This document shows positions 1 to 9,049 of a stretch of 64,000 nt of DNA, piece after piece. Source of the stretch: Candidatus Endomicrobiellum glyptotermitis (GTDB lineage Bacteria; Elusimicrobiota; Endomicrobiia; Endomicrobiales; Endomicrobiaceae); assembly GCA_031267715.1 (NCBI GenBank), contig JAIRYQ010000001.1, forward strand, positions 94,127 through 158,126, in the 5' to 3' direction. The number at the start of each line of letters is the position of its first letter. Position 1 is the first letter of the stretch. The notes below the pieces were generated by a model. It was not told where the DNA came from, searched no databases, and saw only the letters and a list, made by a program, of their open reading frames with translations. Position numbers and translations under genes: made by a program.

Positions 1-248
1 TAATGGTAGCTTTGTCTTTGCTCATGATTTCAAATATTCCGTATGTCTCTTTTAAGAAATTAAGATATTCTCGCTATAAAGTACTTGATTTTTTAGTTTT
101 GATATTGCTTTTTATATGTATGTTTGTGCAGAATGTTATCAATACTATCTTTGTATTGTTTTTTGTGTATATTCTCTCTGGCGTGTGTAGTTATGTCGTA
201 AAGTCATGGAAAAATTTTAAAAAATTGTTTGAAAAAAGTGGAAAATAA
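1..248 (+). CDS. pssA: C-terminal part of probable CDP-diacylglycerol-serine O-phosphatidyltransferase
   Basis: The frame runs in from before the window and stops at 246-248. The visible 81 residues are membrane-like. They begin with a 'LLMISNIPYVSFKKL' stretch that resembles the late conserved segment of bacterial phosphatidylserine synthases ('LLMVSxIxYPSFKK'), followed by two hydrophobic segments (about residues 28-45 and 47-65) and a basic lysine-rich tail. PssA makes phosphatidylserine from CDP-diacylglycerol and serine at the inner membrane. The catalytic CDP-alcohol phosphotransferase motif would lie upstream and cannot be seen, so the name rests on the tail only. Confidence 0.6.
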   Translation, partial: MVALSLLMISNIPYVSFKKLRYSRYKVLDFLVLILLFICMFVQNVINTIFVLFFVYILSGVCSYVVKSWKNFKKLFEKSGK

Positions 249-677
249 TGGTAGCTGAACAACTTTTAATTCTTGCTAAGGTAGATGAGCTTAGAAGATC
301 TCTGGTGGAAAGTGTTTTACTATAACTCTCTGTTATCTAAATTAAGGGTGACTATAATTAGGTGCAAAAGTAGATAAGGTGACTAAGGTGAATATGGAGA
401 TGTGAAGGAGGTGCATTATTAATTATCAGTTAAAGGAAGGACTATTTTTTTGATAAGCGCCGTAGGGGGCGCGTTGTGTCTGTGTACACTGTTCTTCTTG
501 TTCCGTTTTTTTTGGGGGGGAGCGGGAAGAGATTGAATTGTGATTTAAGTTTTAAGAGAGAAATAGTAAAAACATATATGCTCTTAAAGAGAATTGTAGT
601 TAGTAGAGAAGAAAAAATAGTTTTTGGCTAATTTAGGAAAGATGTCTTTGCAATTGAAACGTGGGGGGCATAAAAAA
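249..677. other. Gap upstream of pckG, no gene recognised
   Basis: No convincing gene is present. A 25-codon frame overlaps the pssA stop as TAATG (248-325) but matches nothing known. A strong Shine-Dalgarno-like AAGGAGGTG near 402-410 is followed only by a frame that closes at once, which could be what remains of a lost gene. A short GC-rich inverted repeat (GCGCC 457-461, GGCGC 468-472) and a seven-G run (514-520) are also present. Confidence 0.5.
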
Positions 678-2447
678 ATGGCAACGTCGTTAGACTTGTT
701 TATTCAAGAGATGCGAGGACTTCTTACACCTGATAACGTTTATATTATGAATGGTTCGCAAGAAGAAGCGGAGGAATTGGTAGGTATTGCTCAAGAATCA
801 AAAGTGGATGGAAGAATTGTTTTAAAAAAGTTAAATAGCGATGAATATCCAAATTCGTATTATCATCATTCAAACCCTAATGATGTTGCACGTACTGAGC
901 AATTGACTTTTGTATGTACTACTTCAAAAGAACAAGCTGGACCAAATAACAATTGGATGGAACCTAAGGAAGCAAAAGAAAAAATGATAGAGTTTTTTAA
1001 AGGTGCTATGAAAGGAAGGACAATGTATGTAATTCCTTTTGTCATGGGAACTCCTAGGTCGGAATATGCGAAAAATTGTGTTCAGGTTACAGACTCTGTT
1101 TATGTTGCTTTAAGCATGAGAATTATGTCAAGAGTAGGTAAGCAGGCTATTGAAAGAATAGACAATTCGTCAAATTTTTTTAGAGGAATTCATTCCATAG
1201 GTGATGTAAATCCTAATAAAAGGTTTGTTATGCATTTTCCTGAGGAAAATCTTGTTATGAGTTTCGGGTCGGGATACGGTGGGAATGCTTTGCTTGGGAA
1301 GAAGTGTTATTCTCTAAGGATCGCCTCTTACTTAGGCTATCAAGAAGGTTGGCTTGCTGAGCATATGGTTATTATGGGCGTGCAGTCTCCTGAAGGTGGG
1401 ATAATGTATTTTCTTGGAGCTTTCCCATCCGCATGTGGAAAAACTAATCTTACTCTGCTAGAACCCGTATTTAAGGATTATAAGATTTGGACGTTGGGAG
1501 ATGACATAGCTTGGATCAATATTGGGAAAGACGGGCAACTTTATGCGATTAATCCTGAATCTGGTTTTTTTGGTGTAGCACCTGGAACAGGATTAAGTAC
1601 AAATCCTGTTATGATGAAAACACTCAAGAATAATAAATTTTATCCGACGTTGTTTACGAATACGGCTATTGACAATTCTAATAATACTCCGTGGTGGGAA
1701 GGGGTTTCAAACGATATCCCATCAAATTTAAACGATTGGCAGGGGCGAGAATATGATAAGAATTCTGGAAAACCTGCGGCTCATCCAAATTCTAGATTTA
1801 CAGTTTCGATTTATAACTGTCCTACCCTCTCGTCAGAATATGACAATCCTAAAGGTGTTCCTATTTCGGGGATAATTTTTGGTGGACGTAGAAAGGATAC
1901 AATTCCGCTTGTATATGAAGCTAAAGATTGGAGTAGCGGTGTATTTTCTGCTTCTACAATAGGTTCTGAAACAACTGCAGCTGCAAGTGGACAGTTAGGA
2001 AATGTAAGGCGTGATCCTATGGCTATGCTTCCTTTTTGTGGGTACAATATGGGAGATTATTTTCAGCATTGGCTAAATATTGGTAAAAGGGTAAAAACCC
2101 CCCCTAAAATATTTGTGGTAAATTGGTTTAGAAAGGACGAAAATGGCAAGTTTATGTGGCCGGGTTTTAAAGATAATTCCAGAGTTATAAAATGGATGTT
2201 GAATAGAATTGAAGGAAAAGTTGGTGTCAGAGAATGTGAAATAGGCTTATTCCCCCAAGAGAATTCCATAGATTTGATTGATTTGGATATTAAAAAAGAA
2301 ACTATGGAAAAATTATTGAAAATTGATAGGGAAGATTGGAAAAAAGAAATATCAATGATAGAAGAATTTTATGCAAAGTTTGGAAATAAAATTCCTGTAG
2401 ATTTAATAAATCATTTGTCGGATCTAAAGAAGAAATTTGGAGGGTAA
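678..2447 (+). CDS. pckG: Phosphoenolpyruvate carboxykinase (GTP)
   Basis: Interconverts oxaloacetate plus GTP with phosphoenolpyruvate, CO2 and GDP in the cytosol, linking the C4 dicarboxylic acid pool to glycolysis or gluconeogenesis. At 589 residues it has the normal length for the GTP-dependent family, which differs from the ATP-dependent one. Key motifs are the kinase P-loop 'AFPSACGKTN' (about 248-257) with its reactive cysteine, the metal-binding 'GDDIAW' (about 274) and the nucleotide/PEP loop 'FGGRRKDT' (about 401). I chose the ATG at 678 because a G-rich Shine-Dalgarno (GGGGGG, 663-668) precedes it and family homology begins there. An open TTG frame starts at 624 and another ATG lies at 642. 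A seven-C run (2098-2104) lies inside the gene without breaking it. It stands alone between two gaps. Confidence 0.93.
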   Translation: MATSLDLFIQEMRGLLTPDNVYIMNGSQEEAEELVGIAQESKVDGRIVLKKLNSDEYPNSYYHHSNPNDVARTEQLTFVCTTSKEQAGPNNNWMEPKEAKEKMIEFFKGAMKGRTMYVIPFVMGTPRSEYAKNCVQVTDSVYVALSMRIMSRVGKQAIERIDNSSNFFRGIHSIGDVNPNKRFVMHFPEENLVMSFGSGYGGNALLGKKCYSLRIASYLGYQEGWLAEHMVIMGVQSPEGGIMYFLGAFPSACGKTNLTLLEPVFKDYKIWTLGDDIAWINIGKDGQLYAINPESGFFGVAPGTGLSTNPVMMKTLKNNKFYPTLFTNTAIDNSNNTPWWEGVSNDIPSNLNDWQGREYDKNSGKPAAHPNSRFTVSIYNCPTLSSEYDNPKGVPISGIIFGGRRKDTIPLVYEAKDWSSGVFSASTIGSETTAAASGQLGNVRRDPMAMLPFCGYNMGDYFQHWLNIGKRVKTPPKIFVVNWFRKDENGKFMWPGFKDNSRVIKWMLNRIEGKVGVRECEIGLFPQENSIDLIDLDIKKETMEKLLKIDREDWKKEISMIEEFYAKFGNKIPVDLINHLSDLKKKFGG

Positions 2448-2640
2448 AAGATATTAATATATTTAAATTTATAATTTCACACGCATGTATACAATTGCAT
2501 GATGTAAATAGGGGCTGGAATGGATTTTGTATTAATGCTCTCTGTTTGTTTTTGTGCTAAATACTAAAAAAGAATATTACATATCACGTACGGGATCGGG
2601 ATAGGTTTTTTTGTGATATAAAGTCAAGCTTTAAAACGGT

Positions 2641-3041
2641 CATGTTGTAAAAGATGGCGTATGTATCATCTTGGTTTGCTATGTAGCCGGGTGTTCTTCC
2701 TTTTTGTTGATAAAGAAAATATCGTTTTAACAAGACAGTACAGATATCTTGTAGATCGAATTACTTGTAAAATCTCCACCGGTAAAATTAATAAAGATGA
2801 AATGTCTTTTGGGTCCGTGGCTAGAGAATTTGAGGAAGAGACTGGGTATAGAGCTAAATGACTAGAGGGGTTTCTATAATTTTGTCCTAGACTGCTTTTA
2901 AATGAGGTTATGTGAGTTCTTATGGTTTTTAGTCTTGAAATATATGGGGCAAAATACCGGTGAAGACGAATTTGTTTTGAGAGAAATTGTAAGTTTAAAG
3001 AAGTGATTGAAATGCTAAAAACAGACAAAATAGTATACTAG
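2641..3041 (+). pseudogene. nudF: Broken ADP-ribose pyrophosphatase-like Nudix hydrolase
   Basis: Family pieces appear in order but in different frames. First comes 'NIVLTRQYRY', typical of ADP-ribose pyrophosphatases. Then comes a damaged Nudix box whose core 'REFEEETGY' is still readable, in the frame 2661-2861. A stop follows. After it, 'EDEFVLREI', and in another frame 'EVIEMLKTDKI', match the C-terminal end of the family. At least one stop and two frame changes separate the parts. An intact protein would hydrolyse ADP-ribose to AMP and ribose-5-phosphate. The 66-residue open frame alone is too short to fold as a Nudix domain, so I call the locus a pseudogene. The rest of the 2448-3270 gap shows nothing else. 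Confidence 0.75.
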
Positions 3042-3270
3042 AAAATAATTATTGCACTCATGTATTTTGAAAAATATTTTAAATATTAAGAGATAGTTTT
3101 TTACAAATAATTAAAAATACGAGTATGTCTCCGGTTGTTGTTAGTATTTGCTTTTTATAAATGTATGTTTGCATGTGAATAAAGAAAATCGTGTTCAGGG
3201 TAGATTTTTTTTGTGTTCATCTGCCAATAATAGGTGTAACTTTTTGATCTAGTAGAAGGAAGAGGATTTT

Positions 3271-5028
3271 GTGAAGAGAAATATTTATTGTGGCGATGTA
3301 AGAGAGAGTAATATGGGAGAGGAAGTTATTGTATGCGGATGGGTTCATTCGCGTAGGGATCATGGCGGCGTGATTTTTGTTGATTTAAGAGATAGAGAAG
3401 GAGTTTTACAAATTGTTTTCCAGCCTTGGAATAAGGAAGTATTCAAAGTGGCTCAAGATCTACGATGCGAATATGTAATTCTCGTTAAGGGCCTAGTTAG
3501 ATGCAGACCTGATGGTACAGTAAATCTAAACATACCTACTGGAAGAGTGGAGCTTGTAGCTGATAGCCTTGAGGTGTTTAATGCCTCGCTCGGACTTCCT
3601 TTTGAAATTTCAAATTATAGTGGTGTTGTTAGTGAGGAGTTGAGGTTAAAGTATAGATACCTTGACTTGCGTCGTCCGAATTTTCAGAAAAATTTTATAA
3701 TGCGTCATAAAATTTCAAGAGAAATAAGAAATTTTTTAAATGAGGAGAGATTTTTAGAAATTGAAACCCCATTTTTAACAAAATCTACTCCTGAAGGTGC
3801 TAGAGATTTTTTGGTGCCATCAAGGCTTCAACGTGGAGATTTTTTTGCTTTACCTCAATCCCCCCAACTTTTTAAACAAATTTTGATGGTCGCCGGTTTT
3901 GATAGGTATTATCAAATTGCTAAATGTTTTAGGGATGAAGATTTGCGGTCAGACAGACAACTTGAATTCACACAAGTTGATATTGAAGTTTCGTTTGCAG
4001 ATGAAGAAGATATAATGGATATCGTTGAGAGAATGCTTGTAAGAGTTTTTAAAGTTCTATTAGGTCTTGAATTAAAAATGCCATTTAAAAGAGTATCTTA
4101 CGATGATGCGATGTTGAGGTATGGTTCTGATAAACCTGACACTAGATTTGAAGTGGAGATAAAAGATTTTACGCAGGAATTTAAAGACGTTAAGTTTGGT
4201 GTATTTTCATCAGCGATATTGAATGGAAAAATTGTAAGAGGTTTATGTATTCCAAAAGGGGCAAGTTTTTCTAGGGCCGAAATCGATGGATTTGCAAAAT
4301 TCGTTGGCGACTACGGGGCTAAAGGCTTGGCATGGATGAAGATTACCGATACCAGCGCGGAGTCAAATATATCAAAGTACTTTAATGAAGATGAAATAGA
4401 AGCGATTGTTTCTAAATTTAGCGCCAACCCCGGTGACTTAGTGGTTTTTCTTGCTGATTATGAAAAAGTGGTTGTTCAAAGTTTAGGAGCGTTAAGACTC
4501 AAAGTGGGCAGAGAATGTGAACTTATAGATAAAAATAAATTCAATTTTTTATGGGTTGTTGATTTTCCTCTTATGGAATGGGATAAAGAAGAATGCAGAT
4601 GGCAGGCATTACATCACCCTTTTACGGCTCCTAAGTGTTTACAAGGCCTTATTACGAAAGAAAATGCGGACAAGGCGAGGGCGAGGGCTTATGACATTGT
4701 TTTAAACGGTGTGGAGCTTGGTGGTGGATCAATAAGGATACACAAAAGTGATGTTCAGAAGAATATTTTTGATATTTTAAATATTGAGAAGGACTCTACA
4801 AAAGAAAAATTCGATTTCTTACTCGAGGCTTTGAGCTATGGGGCGCCTCCACATGGGGGTGTGGCGCTAGGTTTTGACAGGTTGTGTGCTCTAATTTTAG
4901 GAGAAGAATCAATAAGAGAAGTTATAGCCTTTCCTAAAACGCAAAAAGGGATTGATATTCTTTCAAATGCTCCAAGCCAAGTAAGTGATAAGCAATTGGA
5001 GGAGTTAGGCTTACAAATAACTTTGTGA
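3271..5028 (+). CDS. aspS: Aspartyl-tRNA synthetase, probably non-discriminating (Asp/Asn)
   Basis: Class II synthetase charging tRNA-Asp with aspartate; 585 residues, normal for the bacterial type with a GAD insertion. An N-terminal OB-fold anticodon domain is followed by catalytic motif 2 ('FRDEDLRSDRQ', about 220), the GAD domain (about 290-420) and motif 3 ('GGVALGFDRL', about 529). GTG start at 3271, preceded by a purine-rich GGAAGAGG site. The OB-fold carries 'RRDHGG' with His31 and a glycine at 82, the pair described for non-discriminating AspRS such as that of Pseudomonas aeruginosa; discriminating enzymes such as the E. coli one have Leu instead. It may therefore also make Asp-tRNA-Asn for the GatCAB amidotransferase; this is inference, since GatCAB is not in the window. 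Confidence 0.93.
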   Translation: MKRNIYCGDVRESNMGEEVIVCGWVHSRRDHGGVIFVDLRDREGVLQIVFQPWNKEVFKVAQDLRCEYVILVKGLVRCRPDGTVNLNIPTGRVELVADSLEVFNASLGLPFEISNYSGVVSEELRLKYRYLDLRRPNFQKNFIMRHKISREIRNFLNEERFLEIETPFLTKSTPEGARDFLVPSRLQRGDFFALPQSPQLFKQILMVAGFDRYYQIAKCFRDEDLRSDRQLEFTQVDIEVSFADEEDIMDIVERMLVRVFKVLLGLELKMPFKRVSYDDAMLRYGSDKPDTRFEVEIKDFTQEFKDVKFGVFSSAILNGKIVRGLCIPKGASFSRAEIDGFAKFVGDYGAKGLAWMKITDTSAESNISKYFNEDEIEAIVSKFSANPGDLVVFLADYEKVVVQSLGALRLKVGRECELIDKNKFNFLWVVDFPLMEWDKEECRWQALHHPFTAPKCLQGLITKENADKARARAYDIVLNGVELGGGSIRIHKSDVQKNIFDILNIEKDSTKEKFDFLLEALSYGAPPHGGVALGFDRLCALILGEESIREVIAFPKTQKGIDILSNAPSQVSDKQLEELGLQITL

Positions 5029-5489
5029 TAAGCATTCAAATTTTAGAATCATATGTTTAACAAATACAACTATATGGAGGCTGAGTGCTGATAAAAAAAG
5101 TGAAGTGTAATATGTAATATTATATAAGATCGGGGGGCAATTTGACTGCGACATTCAATTTGTCGTGATTCGGCTTTGTGACTGCGATTGAATGCAAGTG
5201 TTACGCCAAGCTATAACTTTCGTAAATCTAAGAATTTGTTAGAAACTTTAGTGTTTAGTTTTGCTTAGATAAAAATTGGATTGTTTTTTATAAAAATTAT
5301 ACCCTCCTAATATTTATTGTTTATGATTATAATTATTCTAAGAATAAGATTATATGTTGCTGGTGATGTGGAGTGCAAAAACGAACAACCTATTAGGAAA
5401 AAGTGAGATTTTTGGTAAAAAGTATTCTTTTGGAGTTTGTAAGAAGACTTAAGGTAGAATATCCGTAAAGGTCCAGTTATACGGTATCC
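5029..5489. other. Gap upstream of the broken pgpH
   Basis: No gene is recognised. TGACTGCGA occurs twice (5143-5151 and 5179-5187), and the 8-base arms CATTCAAT and ATTGAATG (5152-5159 and 5187-5194) could pair, but I see no known RNA or operator. The last part (after about 5300) probably belongs to the decayed extracytoplasmic region of the following pgpH-type pseudogene, but no family motif survives there. Confidence 0.4.
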
Positions 5490-6613
5490 AAAAAATTTAT
5501 TTTCAAAAGAAATTAAAATACCTACTATTGTTTCATTGATTTTCACTATAGTAGTGATGTTTTGTATGTTTGTCACAGAACTTGGCATGAAGTTACAAAG
5601 GTATATCTGCAACTGTTATTATTATGGCCAGTATGGTTTTTTATTATTCAGATTGAAAGTATAGAAAAGGCAATATTAAGAGATAATGACGCAATTGTTT
5701 TGCTGTATCCGCTTTTTATTATCGCAATATTTGTTTTTCAGGTTTCAAAGAAGTACACATATCTCCTTTTGCGTTTTCAGCTTTTGCCTTTGCTCTTATG
5801 TCGGCGATGTTTTTATCGCTAAAAATTGGGAGATGATGATATATGCGGTTTTTTTTAAGTTTGCTTATAACATTTTTAAATGACATGAAGTTTGATATTT
5901 TTCTAGTAATGTTTTGCAGTAGTGTTTTGGCCATGACAAACATGCAAAACACACGGAGAAGAGCTGACCTTATAAGCATAGGTTTTAAAGCTCTTTTTGC
6001 AAAAGCGATAGCTGCATAGCGATGATAGCGGTGATCTTTTATTTTTTTGGAAAAACATGGACACTTCTCAGCTTAAATATAACTTTTTTATGGCATACTA
6101 AACAGTGTGTTCACGATTATTCTTCTGCTTGTTTTTATACCGCTATTTGAAAAATTATTTTCTAGGACAACAAACATTAAATTAATTAAACTTTCTGATT
6201 TTAATCTCACATGTTAAAGACGGCGTCGCTTTGTCTAGAAAGCATAATATCGACAATGAGATTGTTAATATTTTTGAACAGCATCACCTCTACACGGAAC
6301 AACATCAATACATACTTTTTACCATAGAATTTTGGAAGAAAGTCCTGTGATAGGTATAGAAAGTTTCAGGTATCCATGTCCGAAATATAGTATTTGCAAT
6401 AGTTATGATAGCTGATTCTTCTGGAGTTGCGTATCCGTTAGTATAGAATTGTAGGCAACTGCGTTAAGGATAAGAAATCTTGTTGATGGTCAAGTTTTCC
6501 ATGTTGTCCTATAACTTTGAGGGATTTAAAAAAGTAATAAGAGACAGCATAAATTCAACTCTTATCTTATAGGTATTTATCATGCAAGGATTGAGTATAG
6601 GGCGAAAAAATAA
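5490..6613 (+). pseudogene. pgpH: Broken 7TM-HD phosphohydrolase (PgpH/YqfF type, c-di-AMP phosphodiesterase family)
   Basis: Pieces appear in the family order across several frames: membrane segments (about 5490-5960, including 'SPFAFSAFAFALMSAMFLS'), the junction 'PLFEKLFSRTT' and 'IKLIKLSDFN', then 'ISHVKDGVALSRKHNIDNE' and 'IVNIFEQHH', 'AIVMIADSS', and the C-terminal end 'GIYHARIEYRAKK' with a stop at 6611-6613. Between 'SDFN' (6206) and 'ISHVKDGV' (6209) the family normally has the first half of the HD domain with the H..HD metal ligands. That block is missing, so the catalytic core has been deleted as well as frameshifted. The position directly before ybeY is the usual place for this gene. 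Characterised members hydrolyse cyclic di-AMP. Confidence 0.85.
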
Positions 6614-7022
6614 CAATGTAAATTTCATTAATTTTCCAAAACGATATATATCAATTCTTAAAAAGGCTGCTTTGAATACTTTGAAGTCAGAAAAAATAGA
6701 AAAATATCAAATAAATTTTGTAATTGTGAGCAATAAAGAAATAAGAAGTCTCAACGCAAAGCATAGAAAAATAAAACGTGTAACCGATGTTATATCTTTT
6801 TTGTTAATTCCGAAAATTTTTGTGGGTGACATTTATGTTTCCAAAGAGCGGTCACAGAAACAAGCGAAGAAGTATGGCAATACATGGCAACAAGAACTTG
6901 CGTATTTGATAATTCACGGGGTGCTTCATCTTTGCGGATATACGGATTATGATGTTGCAAACAGGGATAAAATGTTTAATAGGCAGGATGAAATATTTAA
7001 GTTTTTGTTTTATAATGGTTGA
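6582..7022 (+). CDS. ybeY: Endoribonuclease YbeY (rRNA maturation factor)
   Basis: Single-strand endoribonuclease for 16S rRNA 3' maturation and ribosome quality control. The 146-residue protein carries 'TDVISF' (about 68-73) and the signature 'HGVLHLCGYTDYD' (112-124). His112 and His116 are two zinc ligands. The third ligand position (His in 'GYDH') is Asp122 here; as I recall, some Bacteroidetes sequences also deviate at this place. The start is odd: ATG 6582 lies inside the end of the broken pgpH, and an ATG just after that gene's stop (6616) is out of frame and meets a stop at once. The first dozen residues may therefore be a recent extension or not translated. RecO follows. Confidence 0.88.
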   Translation: MQGLSIGRKNNNVNFINFPKRYISILKKAALNTLKSEKIEKYQINFVIVSNKEIRSLNAKHRKIKRVTDVISFLLIPKIFVGDIYVSKERSQKQAKKYGNTWQQELAYLIIHGVLHLCGYTDYDVANRDKMFNRQDEIFKFLFYNG

Positions 7023-7101
7023 GATAAAAGCAATGGGCTTATTTTTGCTTTGTCAGTTTATATGGGATAAGTTTGTGCGAGGATTGAGTAAATTGTACTA
7101 C

Positions 7102-7773
7102 ATGATAAAGGGACTGGTTCTTAACGCAAAGACACAGAGCGAACATGATAAACTTATAACTTTGTATTCTTACGAATGGGGGAAAATTCAAGCTATTGTT
7201 CCTAGTGCAAAAAAAATTGCAGCAAAGCTTTCATCGGCAACTGAACCTTTAACTGAAAGCGAATTCTTGGTTTTTAACACTCATTTTGCTATGAGATCTA
7301 AAGTTATTGGGGCGAGTATAATTAAAAACAATATGAGAATAAAGACGGATTTAAATAAAAATTCATATGCTTTGTACGCCGCAGAAATAAGTGATAAATT
7401 TACTCCCTTTAATCTCGAGAACTCTAAAAAATACGACTTAATAGCAAGAATTTGGGAGATACTTGAAACTTGTAAGTACTCCAAACGCGCTCTTATCGCT
7501 TTTATTTTACGTTTTTTAAAGCTTTCCGGTTATGCTTTTTCGGATTATTTGCAGCGCGCAAACACTTTTGTTAGTGAGGATATTAAAAATACCATAAAAA
7601 GGCTTTCAAGTTGTTCTGGCGATGAAGTTGATTGCATGTGTGGGGTAGAAGATGAACAAATATGGAATTGCCTTGAATCCTATCTTACTAATTACATCCC
7701 TCGTCCTCTATTGAGTGTTTTTTTTAAAAAGATTGGAAGATATGGAAATTATTTTATGCACAAGATTTTATAG
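7102..7773 (+). CDS. recO: DNA repair protein RecO
   Basis: RecO mediates RecA loading in the RecFOR recombinational repair pathway and anneals single strands. The N-terminal OB-fold is recognisable ('MIKGLVLNAKTQSEHDKL', then 'TLYSYEWGKIQAIV' and 'TEPLTESEF'), followed by a helical C-terminal part with 'LSGYAF'. The zinc-binding CxxC pattern of some RecO proteins is not evident. I place the start at ATG 7102, giving 223 residues, because homology begins there. The frame is open further upstream (to 6949) and overlaps ybeY, but that part looks like unrelated hydrophobic sequence. It converges on mnmA, separated by 139 bases. Confidence 0.82.
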   Translation: MIKGLVLNAKTQSEHDKLITLYSYEWGKIQAIVPSAKKIAAKLSSATEPLTESEFLVFNTHFAMRSKVIGASIIKNNMRIKTDLNKNSYALYAAEISDKFTPFNLENSKKYDLIARIWEILETCKYSKRALIAFILRFLKLSGYAFSDYLQRANTFVSEDIKNTIKRLSSCSGDEVDCMCGVEDEQIWNCLESYLTNYIPRPLLSVFFKKIGRYGNYFMHKIL

Positions 7774-7912
7774 ATTAACATAAAAGTAAGTGTATAAAAA
7801 GTATTTAATATTTTGCGTATTTTAATGCTTTTAGAAAATATCTAACACACAAATAACGCAACACTGAATGTTTTTTTATTAAGAAAGGGATAAAATTGAT
7901 ATTGTCGGTAAT

Positions 7913-8995
7913 TTAACTCGTTGTTTTGCGTATTATTCCGCCGCCTAGAACGATATTGTCTTTATAAAATACTGCACTTTGTCCTACAGTGATGGATATT
8001 TGAGGTTCAGAAAATTTAATTTTTACCAAAAATGTTCCTTTTGGAGTGATGGTTGCTTTTGCTGGTTTGTGTTGTTGGCGGATTTTTACGGTTGCCTCAA
8101 TGGAATCCTTGGGATTAGGAATTGAACACCAAGATGTTTTTTCAGCTGTAAGTGACGATGAATATAAATCTTCTTTTGAACCTACTACTACTGAATTTTG
8201 TTTAGATAAAATATCTATGACGTATAAAGGATTATTTGTTCCGCCGGTAAGTCCAAGTCCTTTGCGTTTTCCTATTGTGTAATTCCATATTCCGTTGTGC
8301 TTTCCGAGAATTTTACCGTTTTTATCTACAATGTCCCCTTGATTTACTGGAAATTTTAAAATGTCATTATAGTTTCCACAGTAGAAATCTTGACTTTCAG
8401 GTTTTTCAGCTACTGGAATCCCTATTTTTTTCGCAATGCTCCTCACATGCTTTTTTGTGTACTTGCCGATAGGAAAAAGAGTTTCTGAAAGTGTTTTTTG
8501 CGTAAATCTGTATAAAAAGTAACTTTGATCTTTATTTAGATCAGAGCCTCTATGTAACTGATACATATTGTGATAATTATCGAAAACTATATTTGCGTAA
8601 TGTCCTGTGGCAAATTTTTCAAATACGATCCCAGCTTTTTTTACTGTAGCGGGAAAAACTCCAAACTTGATATAGGCGTTACATAAAATACAAGGGTTTG
8701 GTGTACGACCCTCTTTATATTCATTTCTAAAATTTTCAAGGACACACTTTTTGTATTCTTCTCGGCAATCTATTATATGTAAAGGAATTTTAATAAAATC
8801 GGCTATTTTATGTACCGCTTCAATATCTTCATCCTCAGGTCCGAAACAGGTATCATAACTCTTAATTTTCGTTACTTTAAAAGAATTATTCCATATAGAC
8901 ATCATTGCACCGATCACTTCATGGCCTTGTTTTTTTAACAAATAAGCTGCGACTGCAGAATCAACACCACCACTTAATCCGATTAGCACCTTCAT
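7913..8995 (-). CDS. mnmA: tRNA-specific 2-thiouridylase MnmA
   Basis: ATP-dependent enzyme that thiolates U34 in tRNA-Lys, -Glu and -Gln. The 360-residue protein has the PP-loop 'SGGVDS' at 8-13, catalytic Cys102 in 'TPNPCILCN', the second catalytic Cys206 in 'ESQDFYCGN', the tRNA-binding 'KDQSYFLYR', and 'IGKRKGLGL' in the central domain. I use the ATG at 8995 rather than the one seven codons earlier because AGAGG lies eight bases before it and homologues start 'MKVLIGLSGG'. It is a monocistronic minus-strand gene between the recO end and the broken hydE. Confidence 0.94.
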   Translation of the reverse strand: MKVLIGLSGGVDSAVAAYLLKKQGHEVIGAMMSIWNNSFKVTKIKSYDTCFGPEDEDIEAVHKIADFIKIPLHIIDCREEYKKCVLENFRNEYKEGRTPNPCILCNAYIKFGVFPATVKKAGIVFEKFATGHYANIVFDNYHNMYQLHRGSDLNKDQSYFLYRFTQKTLSETLFPIGKYTKKHVRSIAKKIGIPVAEKPESQDFYCGNYNDILKFPVNQGDIVDKNGKILGKHNGIWNYTIGKRKGLGLTGGTNNPLYVIDILSKQNSVVVGSKEDLYSSSLTAEKTSWCSIPNPKDSIEATVKIRQQHKPAKATITPKGTFLVKIKFSEPQISITVGQSAVFYKDNIVLGGGIIRKTTS

Positions 8996-9049
8996 TTTAA
9001 GCCTCTTAATAAACAATATAACGGTCTATTTTAAAATTTAAACTTGTCT

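Noticed and set aside
248-325. 25-codon frame coupled to the pssA stop by TAATG
   Set aside because: No family match and no support beyond its position; too short to claim.
2661-2861. Small intact 66-residue protein gene
   Set aside because: It is only the central piece of a broken Nudix hydrolase whose other parts lie in other frames.
5143-5194. Two copies of TGACTGCGA with nearby inverted arms
   Set aside because: Short and isolated; consistent with chance in decayed sequence.
6949-7101. Longer recO frame overlapping ybeY
   Set aside because: RecO homology begins at ATG 7102; the upstream part is unlike the family.
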